Below, in pieces: positions 48,272-58,495 of a stretch of 64,000 nt of DNA. Below the pieces are notes generated by a model. It worked only from the letters and a program-made list of their open reading frames with translations, was not told the DNA's origin and ran no database searches. The position numbers and the translations under genes are program-made. The DNA lies in assembly GCF_003024525.3 (NCBI RefSeq), contig NZ_CP035934.2, positions 1,116,001-1,180,000 on the forward strand, in the 5' to 3' direction. The first letter of the stretch is position 1, and each line of letters starts with the position of its first letter. The DNA is from Acinetobacter cumulans (GTDB taxonomy: Bacteria > Pseudomonadota > Gammaproteobacteria > Pseudomonadales > Moraxellaceae).

Positions 48272-48293
48272 CACAAAAGAGATGAATAAAAAA

Positions 48294-49115
48294 TTATTCG
48301 TCGCGTAGAAGATCGTTCAAGCTTGTTTTCGCACGTGTTTTAGCGTCAACTTTTTTCACGATAATTGCTGCATATAGGCTGTAAGTACCGCATTTAGAAG
48401 GAAGGCTACCTGCAACTACCACAGAGCCCGCTGGAACGCGACCGTAGTAAATTTCGCCTGTTGCGCGGTCATAAATCTTAGTTGATTGACCAATGAACAC
48501 GCCCATAGAAATTACAGAACCTTCTTCTACAATCACGCCTTCAACGATTTCAGAACGTGCACCGATGAAGCAGTTGTCTTCAATAATTGTTGGGTTAGCT
48601 TGAAGTGGTTCAAGTACACCACCAATGCCTACACCACCTGAAAGGTGAACGTTTTTACCAATTTGAGCACATGAACCTACAGTTGCCCATGTATCTACCA
48701 TTGTACCTTCGTCAACGTAAGCACCAATGTTTACATAAGAAGGCATTAATACAACGTTTTTCGCTTGGAAAGAACCTTTACGTGCTACAGCTGGTGGTAC
48801 AACACGTACACCTGCAGCTTTAAATTGTTCTTCAGTCCAACCTGTGAATTTAGTGTCTACTTTATCGTAGAATTGAAGGTCACATGACTCGATTGGCTTG
48901 TTGTCATTTAATTTAAAAGATAACAATACCGCTTTCTTAACCCATTGGTGAACAACCCACTCACCATTGATTTTTTCAGCTACACGTAAAGAGCCGTTAT
49001 CAAGGCCAGCAATTACTTCCTCAACTGCTGCACGTACTTCAGCAGGGCAGTCTGCTGCAGTGAAGTTAGCACGGTTGTCAAACGCTTGTTCAATGATTGT
49101 TGAAAGCTGAGACAT
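48294..49115 (-). CDS. dapD: Tetrahydrodipicolinate N-succinyltransferase
   Basis: 273-aa acyltransferase of lysine and diaminopimelate synthesis (succinyl-CoA route). The left-handed beta-helix hexapeptide repeats run from about residue 100 to 240 ('[21 protein letters not shown]', '[20 protein letters not shown]', '[14 protein letters not shown]', quoted in pieces). Single-gene unit with its own terminator. Confidence 0.98.
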   Translation of the reverse strand: MSQLSTIIEQAFDNRANFTAADCPAEVRAAVEEVIAGLDNGSLRVAEKINGEWVVHQWVKKAVLLSFKLNDNKPIESCDLQFYDKVDTKFTGWTEEQFKAAGVRVVPPAVARKGSFQAKNVVLMPSYVNIGAYVDEGTMVDTWATVGSCAQIGKNVHLSGGVGIGGVLEPLQANPTIIEDNCFIGARSEIVEGVIVEEGSVISMGVFIGQSTKIYDRATGEIYYGRVPAGSVVVAGSLPSKCGTYSLYAAIIVKKVDAKTRAKTSLNDLLRDE

Positions 49116-49426
49116 AATCTTCCATCCAGAAAAAAATTTTCATCGATTTTACACTAAATTGGGCTAAAAATAGATGGAAAATAACCAATAGATCGGAATT
49201 AATAATTAAAATGAATAGAAGTTAAAAACCAAGCCGAGATGTGGTTAAAAAATGCTCTAAATAAATTAAAAATCAATATCTCAGTCAAATTTGTATCAAA
49301 AAATAACAAAAACTCAGCAAAATTTGAATAAAACGTGATCGGTATCTAATTTATATTGCAACTCAGAATGAAAAATCAATTTGTAAAACAATTTATCTAA
49401 TGTTGTTATTTGAGAGGAGAAACAAA
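49116..49426. other. 311-bp dapD-carO intergenic region
   Basis: AT-rich, no gene seen. It carries divergent promoters. For carO a weak candidate is TTGAAT (49324-49329) with TCTAAT (49345-49350), 15 bases apart. No other structure stands out. Confidence 0.4.
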
Positions 49427-50182
49427 ATGAAAGCTCTACATACAACAATTCTAGCAGTTGCAATGTTGGCTACAGCTGGTACAGCAATGGCCGATTCAGC
49501 AGTTGTGCATGATGGCTATGCATTTGATCAAAATAAACTGATTCCAACTGGCGCACGCCTTGAAGTGGGTACAACAGGTTATGGTGGTGCTTTACTTTGG
49601 ACAGCCAATCCTTATGTTGGTTTAGCTCTAGGTTATAACGGTGGCGATATTTCATGGACCGATGATGTATCTGTCAACGGCACTAAATACGATTTAGACA
49701 TGGAAAACAACAATGTCTATTTAAACGCTGAAATCCGTCCTTGGGGCGCAAGTGAAAACCCTTGGGCGCAAGGTTTATATGTTGCAGCGGGTATTGGCTA
49801 TATCGATAACGACTATGACCTGCAAAAACGTATCAACCCGGGCGAAACCTTATCTATTGACGGTAAAAACTACCAAGTTGCAAGTACAGCAGCCGGTCAA
49901 GGCGGTGTGCGCGGCACCATGGGATATAAAAATGATATCGCGCCATACCTTGGTTTAGGCTGGGCGCCAAAAATCAATAAAAACTGGGGTGTGTTCGGTG
50001 AAGTAGGCGCTTATTATACCGGCAATCCTTCTGTACAATTGTCTCAGTATAATTTAAGTCCAGTCAGCGGCAACCCAACGGGCGCGCAGGCTGCAGTCGA
50101 TGACGAAGCGAATCAAATTGCCAATGATGATAAATTTGAATGGCTTCCAGTCGGCAAAGTGGGTGTGAGCTACCATTGGTAA
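49427..50182 (+). CDS. carO: CarO outer-membrane beta-barrel protein
   Basis: 251-aa outer-membrane protein recognised as CarO, an Acinetobacter channel linked to uptake of basic amino acids (ornithine) and, when lost in A. baumannii, to reduced carbapenem susceptibility. The signal peptide ends TAMA (about residue 22). The barrel holds 'LEVGTTGYGGALLWTANPYV', 'LALGYNGGDISW', 'LNAEIRPWGASENPWAQGLY' and a terminal 'VGVSYHW' with the C-terminal aromatic residue expected for BAM recognition. ATG 49427 has a strong GAGAGGAGA site; the nine-codon longer reading is rejected. Confidence 0.9.
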   Translation: MKALHTTILAVAMLATAGTAMADSAVVHDGYAFDQNKLIPTGARLEVGTTGYGGALLWTANPYVGLALGYNGGDISWTDDVSVNGTKYDLDMENNNVYLNAEIRPWGASENPWAQGLYVAAGIGYIDNDYDLQKRINPGETLSIDGKNYQVASTAAGQGGVRGTMGYKNDIAPYLGLGWAPKINKNWGVFGEVGAYYTGNPSVQLSQYNLSPVSGNPTGAQAAVDDEANQIANDDKFEWLPVGKVGVSYHW

Positions 50183-50200
50183 GCTGCATTCACCGCATAT

Positions 50201-50228
50201 AAAAAAACAGGCTCCGACCTGTTTTTTT
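50201..50228 (+). terminator. Intrinsic terminator after carO
   Basis: AAAAAAACAGG and CCTGTTTTTTT pair around CTCCGA. It may also serve the convergent FadL-type gene. Confidence 0.92.
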
Positions 50229-50262
50229 ATGGTCTGATATTAAAAGATTCGCGATTGAAATA

Positions 50263-51495
50263 TCAAAAGAAATGCCCAATTTTTAGACCATAAGCCCAAG
50301 CAGTACGATCATCTAAGGTTGAAATAGAACTTACTGAAATACTGCCCTTGTCTTCTTTGGAGGGTTTAAATTTTAAATAGTACAAACCACCAGAAATAAA
50401 ACTTTTGGGGCTAAATTGATAACGAAGACCTGTGCCTAATCCGTTATAACCATTTGCGGGGTTAATGGTTGAAGCGGGATTATCACTACCACTGTCCCAT
50501 ACCGTTTCTAAGCTTGCGAAAGTGCGAGCATTGAGCTGATGCGCTATACCAATTTTGGCTGACCATTGATCTGATTGGTAATCGATTAAATTAAAATTAG
50601 CCAATGCCTGAATAAATGCAGAAATTTCTGGTGTGGGTGTTAAGGCCTTAAAATCGGAAATGGTATTTTGAATAATTTGGTCAAAGCCTTTAGGCTTAAT
50701 TTTAAAATTTGACCAATCCACCCATCTTACAGAACCATAAATCAGATTATGTGTGGTGATGCCACTCATAAAGTCAAAATTAACAGATTGAGGTGTGACA
50801 ATTTCAGTGCGATCGGAAAAATCGCCATGCATGGCTGTGCTTTCAATTGCTTGATTTTTATGTTTGATTCTAGAGCGATAAGTTAAGTTGGCCCGTAATG
50901 CAATTTCAGGAATCTGATAACTGATACCTCCCAGCCATCCTAATGCTCGATCATTTTTTAAGGTGACGTTGTAGCCGTTAAAAAAATAGAAGCTTTGTCC
51001 AAATAAGTTCAGGTCGCCACCAAAGTTTTGATAGGCCAATCCACCATAAATATTCCATTGAGGTGTGGGTTGATACCCCATTAGTGCAGTAATATTTTCT
51101 GATTTAAGATGAATATCAATAGCTTCTAATTGTTCATGTCCAAGAATAGATTCAGGTGAATAGTCATAATTCAGTTTAACGCCAAAGGGTTGATCGAGTA
51201 ATAATCCTACTGAAACCTGTGGATTGAGCTGTAATTTAATAGCACTTTGCACAAAATGGAAATCTTCAATTAAGTTCCCTGTTGAAAAGTCAGTGACATT
51301 CAGGACTTGGGACAATTCTTCTTTATTTGAGTTTTCACCACTTAGATTGCCCGTAACAACGCCAAAATTAAATTCCGTATAATTGTTGGGTTCTAGGAAG
51401 GCCAAGGTACTTTGTCCAGATCGTTCGAGCGCTGCTGCTTGCGTGTGGCATGCGATACATAGGGGGAGTAGCGCAAGCATAGATGCAGATTTCAT
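50263..51495 (-). CDS. OmpP1/FadL-family outer-membrane transport protein
   Basis: 410-aa beta-barrel protein with a signal peptide (about residues 1-20, ending TQA) and the FadL-like N-terminal 'LERSGQSTLAFLEPNNYTEF', long alternating beta sequence and a terminal 'KIGHFF' (C-terminal Phe). The family moves hydrophobic compounds (fatty acids, hydrocarbons). Shorter N-terminal hatch than E. coli FadL. Convergent with carO. Confidence 0.88.
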   Translation of the reverse strand: MKSASMLALLPLCIACHTQAAALERSGQSTLAFLEPNNYTEFNFGVVTGNLSGENSNKEELSQVLNVTDFSTGNLIEDFHFVQSAIKLQLNPQVSVGLLLDQPFGVKLNYDYSPESILGHEQLEAIDIHLKSENITALMGYQPTPQWNIYGGLAYQNFGGDLNLFGQSFYFFNGYNVTLKNDRALGWLGGISYQIPEIALRANLTYRSRIKHKNQAIESTAMHGDFSDRTEIVTPQSVNFDFMSGITTHNLIYGSVRWVDWSNFKIKPKGFDQIIQNTISDFKALTPTPEISAFIQALANFNLIDYQSDQWSAKIGIAHQLNARTFASLETVWDSGSDNPASTINPANGYNGLGTGLRYQFSPKSFISGGLYYLKFKPSKEDKGSISVSSISTLDDRTAWAYGLKIGHFF

Positions 51496-51570
51496 AAACG
51501 GGCCTAATATTGGGTGATTTTTGTTCCATAGTGTAAGTTAAAAAAAGCACAAAAAATTTTTTTTAAGATA

Positions 51571-51599
51571 AAAAAAGAGGCCGAAGCCTCTTTTTGTTT
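51571..51599 (-). terminator. Intrinsic terminator after cysB
   Basis: GAGGC and GCCTC pair around CGAA, flanked by A6 and T5, 13 bases past the cysB stop. Confidence 0.88.
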
Positions 51600-51611
51600 A
51601 TGTTTTTATGT

Positions 51612-52535
51612 TTAATCTTCTGGGTAGGCGACTTTTTTCAGCGCTTTAATATCTGCATCAGGTGAGCAGAGTGAAATAAATTCATAACCATAGCCACGTA
51701 ATAAATGACCTTTACGTACGGCAAGCCATGTGGTGTTGATACCAAAAATATCCGTTTCAATTTGTTTTAGGCGATAGTCGCGTTCATTGTCATAAGCAAC
51801 ATTGTTGACAATGCCCACACCCATGTTCAGCTCTACATAGGTTTTAATAACATCGGCATCGAGGGCAGACATTACGATGTCGACATCTAAGCCTGCATCA
51901 TCAAAGGCTTGGTCAATTTTAGAACGACCTGTAAAGCCACCGTGATAAGTAATAATTGGATATTGGGCAAGGTCTTCAATTTGGATATTGTCTTGACTTG
52001 CCAATGGATGATTTTGTGGCGTAATGATACTGTGTTGCCAGTTATAGTAAGGCACACTTGCTAGATTACTTTCAGTTGTAAGTGATTCAGTTGCAATACC
52101 AATATCTGCTTCACCCTGTAACAGCATTTCTGTAATTTCGACTGGGCTTGCTTGTTGTAAAATCAAATGAACTTTAGGGAATTCTTTTTTAAATTGATTC
52201 ACAATCGGCGGTAACACATAGCGCGCTTGGGTATGTGTGGTGGCAATGGTCAATGTACCTTCGTCTACTTTGTTAAAGTCATCGGCAAGGCGTTTAATAT
52301 TATCGGCATCGACCAACATGCGTTCTACAATGCCAAGTAAAGCTTGGCCAGGCTCAGTTAAGCCTAAAAGACGCTTACCTTTACGAATAAAAAGTTGTAC
52401 GCCAAGTTCATCTTCTAAATCTTTAATATGTTTACTTACGCCAGATTGTGAAGTGTAAAGCGCTGCTGAAGCTTCAGTAAGGTTAAAGCTTTGTCGAACG
52501 GTTTCACGAATAATTCTAAGTTGTTGGAAATTCAT
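51612..52535 (-). CDS. cysB: CysB-type LysR regulator of sulfur assimilation
   Basis: 307-aa LysR regulator with the CysB/Cbl signature N-terminus 'MNFQQLRIIRETVRQSFNLTEASAALYTSQSGVSKHIKDLEDELGVQLF' (residues 1-49, quoted in part by position). The effector domain contains 'TTHTQARYVLPPIVNQF' and 'VEITEMLLQGEADIGIATE', the sulfate/thiosulfate- and acetylserine-responsive fold. It lies 52 bases after cysA at the end of the sulfate transport cluster, so it may be partly co-transcribed with its own targets. Confidence 0.93.
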   Translation of the reverse strand: MNFQQLRIIRETVRQSFNLTEASAALYTSQSGVSKHIKDLEDELGVQLFIRKGKRLLGLTEPGQALLGIVERMLVDADNIKRLADDFNKVDEGTLTIATTHTQARYVLPPIVNQFKKEFPKVHLILQQASPVEITEMLLQGEADIGIATESLTTESNLASVPYYNWQHSIITPQNHPLASQDNIQIEDLAQYPIITYHGGFTGRSKIDQAFDDAGLDVDIVMSALDADVIKTYVELNMGVGIVNNVAYDNERDYRLKQIETDIFGINTTWLAVRKGHLLRGYGYEFISLCSPDADIKALKKVAYPED

Positions 52536-52587
52536 AATTCTGACTACCTCAAAAATGATGGGGCTTTCCTAGCCCCATCTATAAGTA

Positions 52588-53649
52588 TTATGCGACTTGA
52601 TTTTCAAATAAATGCAAAGCAGTAGCACTTAACCAAACCGTCTGATTTGGACGGAATTGGTGCAATTTTGCATCATCTGGTGTAAGGGTAATTTCAATTA
52701 AATTGCCTTGGCGATCTTGTAGTTCAGCCAGTACTTTGCCTGCAATCCATACTTCACGTAAGAACGTTGCTTGAATGGCATTGTCTTGAGGCTGTGCATG
52801 AATACGCAGTTCATCAGGACGGGCAAAGGCAATCACTGGGCCTTGTGGCGAATTTGGTGCTTGTGGCAATTGAATGCGGTCTTCACCAATTTGAATAATG
52901 CCATTGCTATTTTGACCTTCAAAACGGTTAGCTTGACCTAAAAAGTCGAACACAAACGGTGTTGCTGGTTTTTCGTAGACTTCACGTGGCGAACCAATTT
53001 GCTCAACATTACCTTTGTTCATCACAATAATTTGATCGGCAACTTCCAGAGCTTCCTCTTGGTCATGCGTTACAAAAATAGAGGTGATATGTAATTCATC
53101 ATGAAGAGTACGCAACCAACGACGGAGTTCTTTACGTACTTTGGCATCGAGGGCACCAAATGGTTCGTCGAGTAAAAGTACACGTGGCTCAACAGCTAAA
53201 GCACGTGCCAAAGCAATACGTTGGCGTTGACCACCAGACAATTGAGCAGGATAACGATCCGCTAAGAAACCCAGTTGAACCAAATCAAGTAAACGCGTTA
53301 CACGTTTTTTAATTTCAGCTTCAGAAGGGCGCGTAGCACGTGGGCGTACACGTAAGCCAAAGGCAATATTGTCAAATACAGTCATGTGGCGGAACAAGGC
53401 ATAGTGCTGGAATACAAAACCAACTTCACGTTCACGAACGTGCACATTGGTCGCATCTTCACCTTCTAAAATCACTTGACCACCATCTGCAGATTCTAGA
53501 CCAGCAATAATACGTAGCAGGGTTGTTTTACCACAGCCAGATGGGCCAAGGAGTGCAACCAATTGGCCATCTGGAAAATCGAGTGAAATATTTTTCAGCG
53601 CATGGAATGCACCAAAGTGTTTTTCAATATTTTTTACTTGAATACTCAT
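52588..53649 (-). CDS. cysA: Sulfate/thiosulfate ABC transporter ATPase CysA
   Basis: 353-aa import ATPase. Walker A '[16 protein letters not shown]', Q-loop '[18 protein letters not shown]', signature 'LSGGQRQR', Walker B '[12 protein letters not shown]' and switch His 'VTHDQEEA' are intact; the C-terminal TOBE-like part (about 270-353) is typical of CysA. Eleven bases after cysW. Confidence 0.96.
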   Translation of the reverse strand: MSIQVKNIEKHFGAFHALKNISLDFPDGQLVALLGPSGCGKTTLLRIIAGLESADGGQVILEGEDATNVHVREREVGFVFQHYALFRHMTVFDNIAFGLRVRPRATRPSEAEIKKRVTRLLDLVQLGFLADRYPAQLSGGQRQRIALARALAVEPRVLLLDEPFGALDAKVRKELRRWLRTLHDELHITSIFVTHDQEEALEVADQIIVMNKGNVEQIGSPREVYEKPATPFVFDFLGQANRFEGQNSNGIIQIGEDRIQLPQAPNSPQGPVIAFARPDELRIHAQPQDNAIQATFLREVWIAGKVLAELQDRQGNLIEITLTPDDAKLHQFRPNQTVWLSATALHLFENQVA

Positions 53650-53660
53650 GAGGTCATTCC

Positions 53661-54548
53661 TTAAGAAGCTGTTGAATCATCATTGCGTTTGTCTTGTTTC
53701 TCTTGGCGGATTTCAACCCATGTTTTTAAAATCAGGGTGATAATTGCCAGTAATGCCAAGAGAGATGAAACCGCAAAAGCTGCACTGAAGGTATATTCGT
53801 TATAAAGAATTTCGACGTGCAGGGGTAGGGTGTTGGTTTCACCACGAATATGACCAGAAACAACCGACACCGCACCAAACTCGCCCATTGCGCGTGCATT
53901 ACACAGAATCACGCCGTAAATTAAGCCCCATTTGATATTTGGAAGTGTGACTTTCCAAAAGGTTTGCCAGCCTGAAGCACCAAGAACAATCGCAGCTTCT
54001 TCTTCTTCGGTACCTTGTGCTTCCATCAAAGGAATAAGCTCACGTGCAACAAAAGGTACTGTAATAAACACAGTGGCTAATACAATCGCAGGAACGGCAT
54101 ATAAAATTTTAATGTCGTTGTCCATGAGCCAGCCACCAAACCAGCCTTGAGTACCAAACATCAGTACCAGCATTAAACCTGCAATAACTGGCGATACTGA
54201 AAATGGCATATCAATAATGGTGGTTAAAATAGACTTACCACGGAAATTGAATTTAGCAACACACCACGCAGCAGCCACACCAAATACGACGTTCAATGGC
54301 ACAGCAATTGCCGCCGTAAGCAAGGTGAGTTTAACTGCAGATAAAGTATCTGGATGAACCAAAGCTTGGAAATAGACACCGACCCCTTGCTTAAAGGCTT
54401 CAACGAATACCAGTACCAATGGCAACATTAAGCAGCTGGCAAAGAAAATCATGGCAATGATAATGAGTGTACGACGAACCCAAGTCGGTTCACGCGTTGC
54501 ATCACGTGACTGCAATTTTTCAGCTAAAGCATTGCTGTTTACGTTCAT
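53661..54548 (-). CDS. cysW: Sulfate/thiosulfate ABC transporter permease CysW
   Basis: 295-aa polytopic permease with the binding-protein-dependent transport loop '[23 protein letters not shown]'. Six hydrophobic segments fit the family. ATG 54548 with GGGAGA upstream overlaps the cysT stop (ATGA), so the two permeases are coupled. Confidence 0.95.
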   Translation of the reverse strand: MNVNSNALAEKLQSRDATREPTWVRRTLIIIAMIFFASCLMLPLVLVFVEAFKQGVGVYFQALVHPDTLSAVKLTLLTAAIAVPLNVVFGVAAAWCVAKFNFRGKSILTTIIDMPFSVSPVIAGLMLVLMFGTQGWFGGWLMDNDIKILYAVPAIVLATVFITVPFVARELIPLMEAQGTEEEEAAIVLGASGWQTFWKVTLPNIKWGLIYGVILCNARAMGEFGAVSVVSGHIRGETNTLPLHVEILYNEYTFSAAFAVSSLLALLAIITLILKTWVEIRQEKQDKRNDDSTAS

Positions 54549-55378
54549 CGCGCAGTTCTCCCTGTACGGCGGCTCGCCCAAGCTTGTACCAAGTTAATGA
54601 GGAACAAAATTGCAAACGAAATAACCAGCATAACGACAGCAATAGTCGTTGCACCTGCATAGTCATATTCTTCTAGGCGAGAAATGATCATTAGCGGCGC
54701 AATTTCCGTTTTGAACGGTTGGTTACCTGCAATAAAAATGACTGAACCGTATTCACCCACACCACGTGCAAATGCGAGTGCAAAGCCTGTAATAAGTGCT
54801 GGGAATAAAATCGGCAGAATCACTTTGGTCACAATCTGCAGACGGTTTGCACCTAAAGCAGAAGCAGCTTCTTCAAGCTCAGTTTCCAAGTCACTCAGTA
54901 CAGGTTGTACGGTACGTACAACGAAAGGAATACCAATAAAAATTAAAGCGAGGGTAATACCAATCGGGGTATATGCCACTTTAATGCCAATGGGCTCAAG
55001 ATACTGACCAATCCAGCCTGTTGGTGCATACAGCGACGTTAGGGCAATACCTGCAACTGCAGTTGGCAATGCAAAAGGTAAGTCAACTAAGGCATCAACA
55101 ATACGTTTACCTGGGAAGGTATAGCGCACTAAGCACCAAGCCAACAATAAGCCAAATACGACATTGATTAAGGCCGCAATAATGGCGGCACTAAAGCTTA
55201 ATTGTAAGGATTTTAAAATTCGCTCAGAACTTAAAATTTCCCAAAGACCGTCCCAACCAATACCTAACGATTTGATAAACACCGCAGATAAAGGAATGAG
55301 CACAATTAAAGACAAATACGCTAGGGTAAAGCCTAGAGACAGACCAAATCCTGGCAGCACTCGGGATCGCTGCGACAT
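54545..55378 (-). CDS. cysT: Sulfate/thiosulfate ABC transporter permease CysT
   Basis: 277-aa permease, partner of CysW, with '[26 protein letters not shown]' as the ATPase-contact loop (quoted by position about 165-190) and '[12 protein letters not shown]'. It starts close after a 20-base palindrome at 55401, and the cluster order sbp, hydrolase, cysT, cysW, cysA, cysB is all on the minus strand. Confidence 0.95.
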   Translation of the reverse strand: MSQRSRVLPGFGLSLGFTLAYLSLIVLIPLSAVFIKSLGIGWDGLWEILSSERILKSLQLSFSAAIIAALINVVFGLLLAWCLVRYTFPGKRIVDALVDLPFALPTAVAGIALTSLYAPTGWIGQYLEPIGIKVAYTPIGITLALIFIGIPFVVRTVQPVLSDLETELEEAASALGANRLQIVTKVILPILFPALITGFALAFARGVGEYGSVIFIAGNQPFKTEIAPLMIISRLEEYDYAGATTIAVVMLVISFAILFLINLVQAWASRRTGRTAR

Positions 55379-55400
55379 GATTACTCCTCAAAGAGAGAAC

Positions 55401-55420
55401 GTTGACTGAAGTCAGTCAAC
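55401..55420. repeat. Palindrome upstream of cysT
   Basis: GTTGACTGA and TCAGTCAAC separated by AG, 22 bases before the cysT start. No U-tract follows on the minus strand, so a terminator role is unlikely; operator or mRNA stem is possible. Confidence 0.65.
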
Positions 55421-55459
55421 AAAAATATGAAAAATTGGCTCAAGCATAAGTGGCGATGA

Positions 55460-56065
55460 CTAAATTGCAAATTTAAAAAAATACTTGCTGTCATCAGCTT
55501 TACTGATATGTGGCATGATTTTTTCTGAAACTAGATAATTAAATACTTCAGGAAATGGCCCAAAACCAGACGCAACATTAATATGTCCTGCAAGTCCCGC
55601 ATTGACTGGTGTCAATTGCCAAGATTTTGCCAGACGCTGTGCATCATCAAAAGCTAACCACGGATCATTTTCACTAATGATTAAAGTCGTTGGGACATGA
55701 ATGCTTAATTGATGAAAATAAGCTTCATAGTCATTTTGACTATCACGAGCAAAACCAGCCTCACCAAAGCGAGCAGGGTTTGCTGGTGCAACCAGAATCA
55801 ATTTTTTAATTTTTTGATTGAATTCTGGGTGCTGTGCAAGAGCAGCTACAGTGGTTAAGCATCCAAAGCTGTGCGCAACAATCTGAATTTGGTCTTGTAT
55901 TGGAGCTACGGTTTGCACAAATTGTGCAATCCATTGCTCTAATATAGGTTGGTTCCAATCTTTTTGTTGTACACGTGAGCATGACATGAGCTGGCGTTCA
56001 AGCCAAGACTGCCAGTGATTGTATTCACTACCGCCTACACCAGGAACAATTACAGTATGCGTCAT
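55460..56065 (-). CDS. RBBP9/YdeN-type alpha/beta hydrolase
   Basis: 201-aa serine-hydrolase-like protein. It begins with 'VIVPGVGGSEYNHWQSWLE', has the nucleophile elbow 'VAHSFGCLTT', 'VAPANPARFGE', a candidate acid in 'ENDPWLAFDDA' and the His in 'LAGHINVASGFG'. The gene sits between the sulfate-binding protein and cysT, only 27 bases after sbp, so it looks like part of the sulfate operon. Relatives of this size are often found in such operons, but no substrate is known to me. Confidence 0.87.
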   Translation of the reverse strand: MTHTVIVPGVGGSEYNHWQSWLERQLMSCSRVQQKDWNQPILEQWIAQFVQTVAPIQDQIQIVAHSFGCLTTVAALAQHPEFNQKIKKLILVAPANPARFGEAGFARDSQNDYEAYFHQLSIHVPTTLIISENDPWLAFDDAQRLAKSWQLTPVNAGLAGHINVASGFGPFPEVFNYLVSEKIMPHISKADDSKYFFKFAI

Positions 56066-56092
56066 GTCTATACTCCTTATACGGTGTCGGAA

Positions 56093-57106
56093 TTATTTTC
56101 CGTTATTCGCTTTTACGATTTGGTCAAAGATACCGCCATTATCAAAGTGGGCTTTTTGTACTTTGTCCCAGCCCCCAAACTCTTGATCAATCGTGACCAA
56201 TTTGAGTGGTTTAAATACGTGACGGTATTGCGCTAAAGTTTTTTCATTACGTGGACGGTAGAAGTTTTCAGCTGCTAGTTGTTGTCCTCGTGGTGAATAC
56301 AAGAAATTTAAATAACCTTGTGCTAAATATTTATTGCCTTTTTTCTCTGCATTTTTTTCGGCAATTGCAACAGGTGGCTCAGCCAAAATAGACAACGACG
56401 GCGTTACGATTTCAAACTTGCCTGGTTGTTCACGAAGCGCCAAATATGCTTCGTTTTCCCAAGCTAGGAGTACATCGCCAATGCCACGTTCAGCAAAAGT
56501 TGTGGTTGCGCCACGTGCACCTGAGTCTAACACTTTCGTATTTTTATAAATTTGACGTACAAACTCTTGTGCTTTGGCATCATTACCACCTGCTTGGTGT
56601 TTTGCCCATGCCCATGCCGCTAAGTAGTTCCAACGTGCGCCACCGGATGTTTTAGGGTTAGGTGTAATAATACCTACGCCTGGTTTAACTAAGTCGCCCC
56701 AGTCTTTAATAGCTTTTGGATTGCCTTTACGCACTAAGAACACAATAGTTGAGGTATATGGTGTGGCATTGTTTGGTAATTTTTTTTGCCAATCTTTTGG
56801 TAAGATTTTGGTTTTCTCTGCAATGACGTCAATATCGGCAGCTAAAGCTAAAGTTACAACATCAGCATCGAGGCCATCAATCACGGCGCGAGCTTGTTTG
56901 CCTGACCCACCATGAGATTGTTTGAAATTAATTTTTTGTCCTGTACGGCTTTCCCAGTATTTGCCAAAGTCTTTGTTTACCGCTTCATATAATTCGCGTG
57001 TCGGATCATAAGAAACATTTAAAAAGTCTTTGGCAGCAGCACCTAAAGAAAATGTTGATACTGCGAGGGCGATTACCCCAAGTTTCAATTGTGCTGAAAA
57101 GCGCAT
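56093..57106 (-). CDS. sbp: Sulfate-binding periplasmic protein, copy 1
   Basis: 337-aa periplasmic sulfate receptor feeding CysTWA. Signal peptide 1-24 (ending AAA). '[19 protein letters not shown]', '[17 protein letters not shown]', '[18 protein letters not shown]' and '[17 protein letters not shown]' are the family ligand-binding blocks. Real start at 57106 (MRFSAQLK); an upstream reading is unsupported. First gene of the cys cluster. Confidence 0.96.
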   Translation of the reverse strand: MRFSAQLKLGVIALAVSTFSLGAAAKDFLNVSYDPTRELYEAVNKDFGKYWESRTGQKINFKQSHGGSGKQARAVIDGLDADVVTLALAADIDVIAEKTKILPKDWQKKLPNNATPYTSTIVFLVRKGNPKAIKDWGDLVKPGVGIITPNPKTSGGARWNYLAAWAWAKHQAGGNDAKAQEFVRQIYKNTKVLDSGARGATTTFAERGIGDVLLAWENEAYLALREQPGKFEIVTPSLSILAEPPVAIAEKNAEKKGNKYLAQGYLNFLYSPRGQQLAAENFYRPRNEKTLAQYRHVFKPLKLVTIDQEFGGWDKVQKAHFDNGGIFDQIVKANNGK

Positions 57107-57232
57107 ACAGACCTCAATTTTTTGAATGTTTATCAATGCAGAGAAGAATAGCGCCAATCTTTATGCATAAAAAATAATAAAAAATGAATTTAATATGAAA
57201 TTATAAGATAAGTGTGCTGAAGGCATGACTAA

Positions 57233-57274
57233 AAAAAACAGCAATCCGAAGATTGCTGCTGTTTGATATAAAAA
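57233..57274 (-). terminator. Intrinsic terminator after sbp copy 2
   Basis: CAGCAATC and GATTGCTG pair around CGAA; T8 follows on the minus strand. It separates copy 2 from the cys operon, so the copies are independently transcribed. Confidence 0.88.
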
Positions 57275-57299
57275 TAAGCGTTTGAATATCTAATAAAAA

Positions 57300-58304
57300 T
57301 TATTTTGCGCTGTTGGTTTTTACGATTTGATCAAATATACCGCCGTTATCAAAATGTTTTTTCTGTACTTTAGACCAGCCACCAAATTCTTTATCAATGG
57401 TGACTAACTTTAATGGCTTAAATACAGACGTGTATTTGGCAGCTACAGCGCTATTACGTGGGCGATAGTAGTTGTTTGCTGCAATGGTTTGACCCGCTGG
57501 TGAGTACAAGTAGTTAAGATAAGCTTTGGCTAAATTCAGGTTGCCATCTTTTTCGGCATTTTTCTCTACAATTGCCACAGGTGGCTCAGCCAAAATAGAC
57601 AAAGACGGTGTCACGATTTCAAACTTACCCGGCTGTTCACGTAGTGCAAGGAAGGCTTCATTTTCCCAAGCCAGGAGTACATCCCCAATACCACGCTCAG
57701 CAAATGTAGTGGTAGCACCACGTGCACCTGAGTCTAGTACTTTTGTGTTTTTATAAATTTGACGTACGAACTCTTGTGCTTTGGCATCATTACCACCTGC
57801 TTGGTGTTTTGCCCATGCCCATGCCGCTAAGTAGTTCCAACGTGCACCACCGGAAGTTTTAGGATTAGGCGTAATAATGGCTACGTCATTTTTAACCAAA
57901 TCGCCCCAATCTTTAATGCCTTTCGGGTTGCCTTTACGCACTAAAAAGACAATGGTTGAAGTATAGGGTGTTGAGTTATTTGGAAATTTCTTTTGCCAAT
58001 CTTTAGGCAATAAATTTGAGTTTTCTGCAATGGCATCAATATCGGCAGCGAGCGCTAAAGTTACGACATCAGCACCTAAGCCATCAATTACAGAACGAGC
58101 TTGTTTGCCAGAACCACCATGTGATTGTTTATATGTAATATCTTGGCCAGTTTTCTTTTTCCAATACTCACCGAAGTCTTTGTTAAAGTTATCATATAGT
58201 TCGCGTGTCGGATCGTATGAAACATTGAGAAAGTCTTTTGCTAAAGCGCTGAATGACGTCGCTGAAATGAGTGCCGCCAATACCCCAATTTTAAGTGTAT
58301 GCAT
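57300..58304 (-). CDS. sbp: Sulfate-binding periplasmic protein, copy 2
   Basis: 334-aa paralogue of copy 1, with signal peptide (about 1-22, ending ALA) and the same ligand-binding blocks. Most of the mature sequence is the same or conservatively changed, and a 77-base stretch is identical at DNA level (57769-57845 versus 56562-56638). With its own terminator it forms a single-gene unit upstream of the cys operon. Different affinity or sulfate/thiosulfate preference is possible but cannot be read off. Confidence 0.96.
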   Translation of the reverse strand: MHTLKIGVLAALISATSFSALAKDFLNVSYDPTRELYDNFNKDFGEYWKKKTGQDITYKQSHGGSGKQARSVIDGLGADVVTLALAADIDAIAENSNLLPKDWQKKFPNNSTPYTSTIVFLVRKGNPKGIKDWGDLVKNDVAIITPNPKTSGGARWNYLAAWAWAKHQAGGNDAKAQEFVRQIYKNTKVLDSGARGATTTFAERGIGDVLLAWENEAFLALREQPGKFEIVTPSLSILAEPPVAIVEKNAEKDGNLNLAKAYLNYLYSPAGQTIAANNYYRPRNSAVAAKYTSVFKPLKLVTIDKEFGGWSKVQKKHFDNGGIFDQIVKTNSAK

Positions 58305-58495
58305 GATTATTTATCCTTTGGATTTTGATTTATCAGATAGCTTGGGTGCAGAATATCTGCTGATTGTTTTTAGAAAAAATAATAAGAAATGCATTTGATA
58401 TCTGTAAAAATGCAATACCAATAAACACTAGGAATTGTGACTCACAATTTTTAAACTAGGCGCAAAATTAAGTTGCTAAGGCGGGGGCGTAGTGC

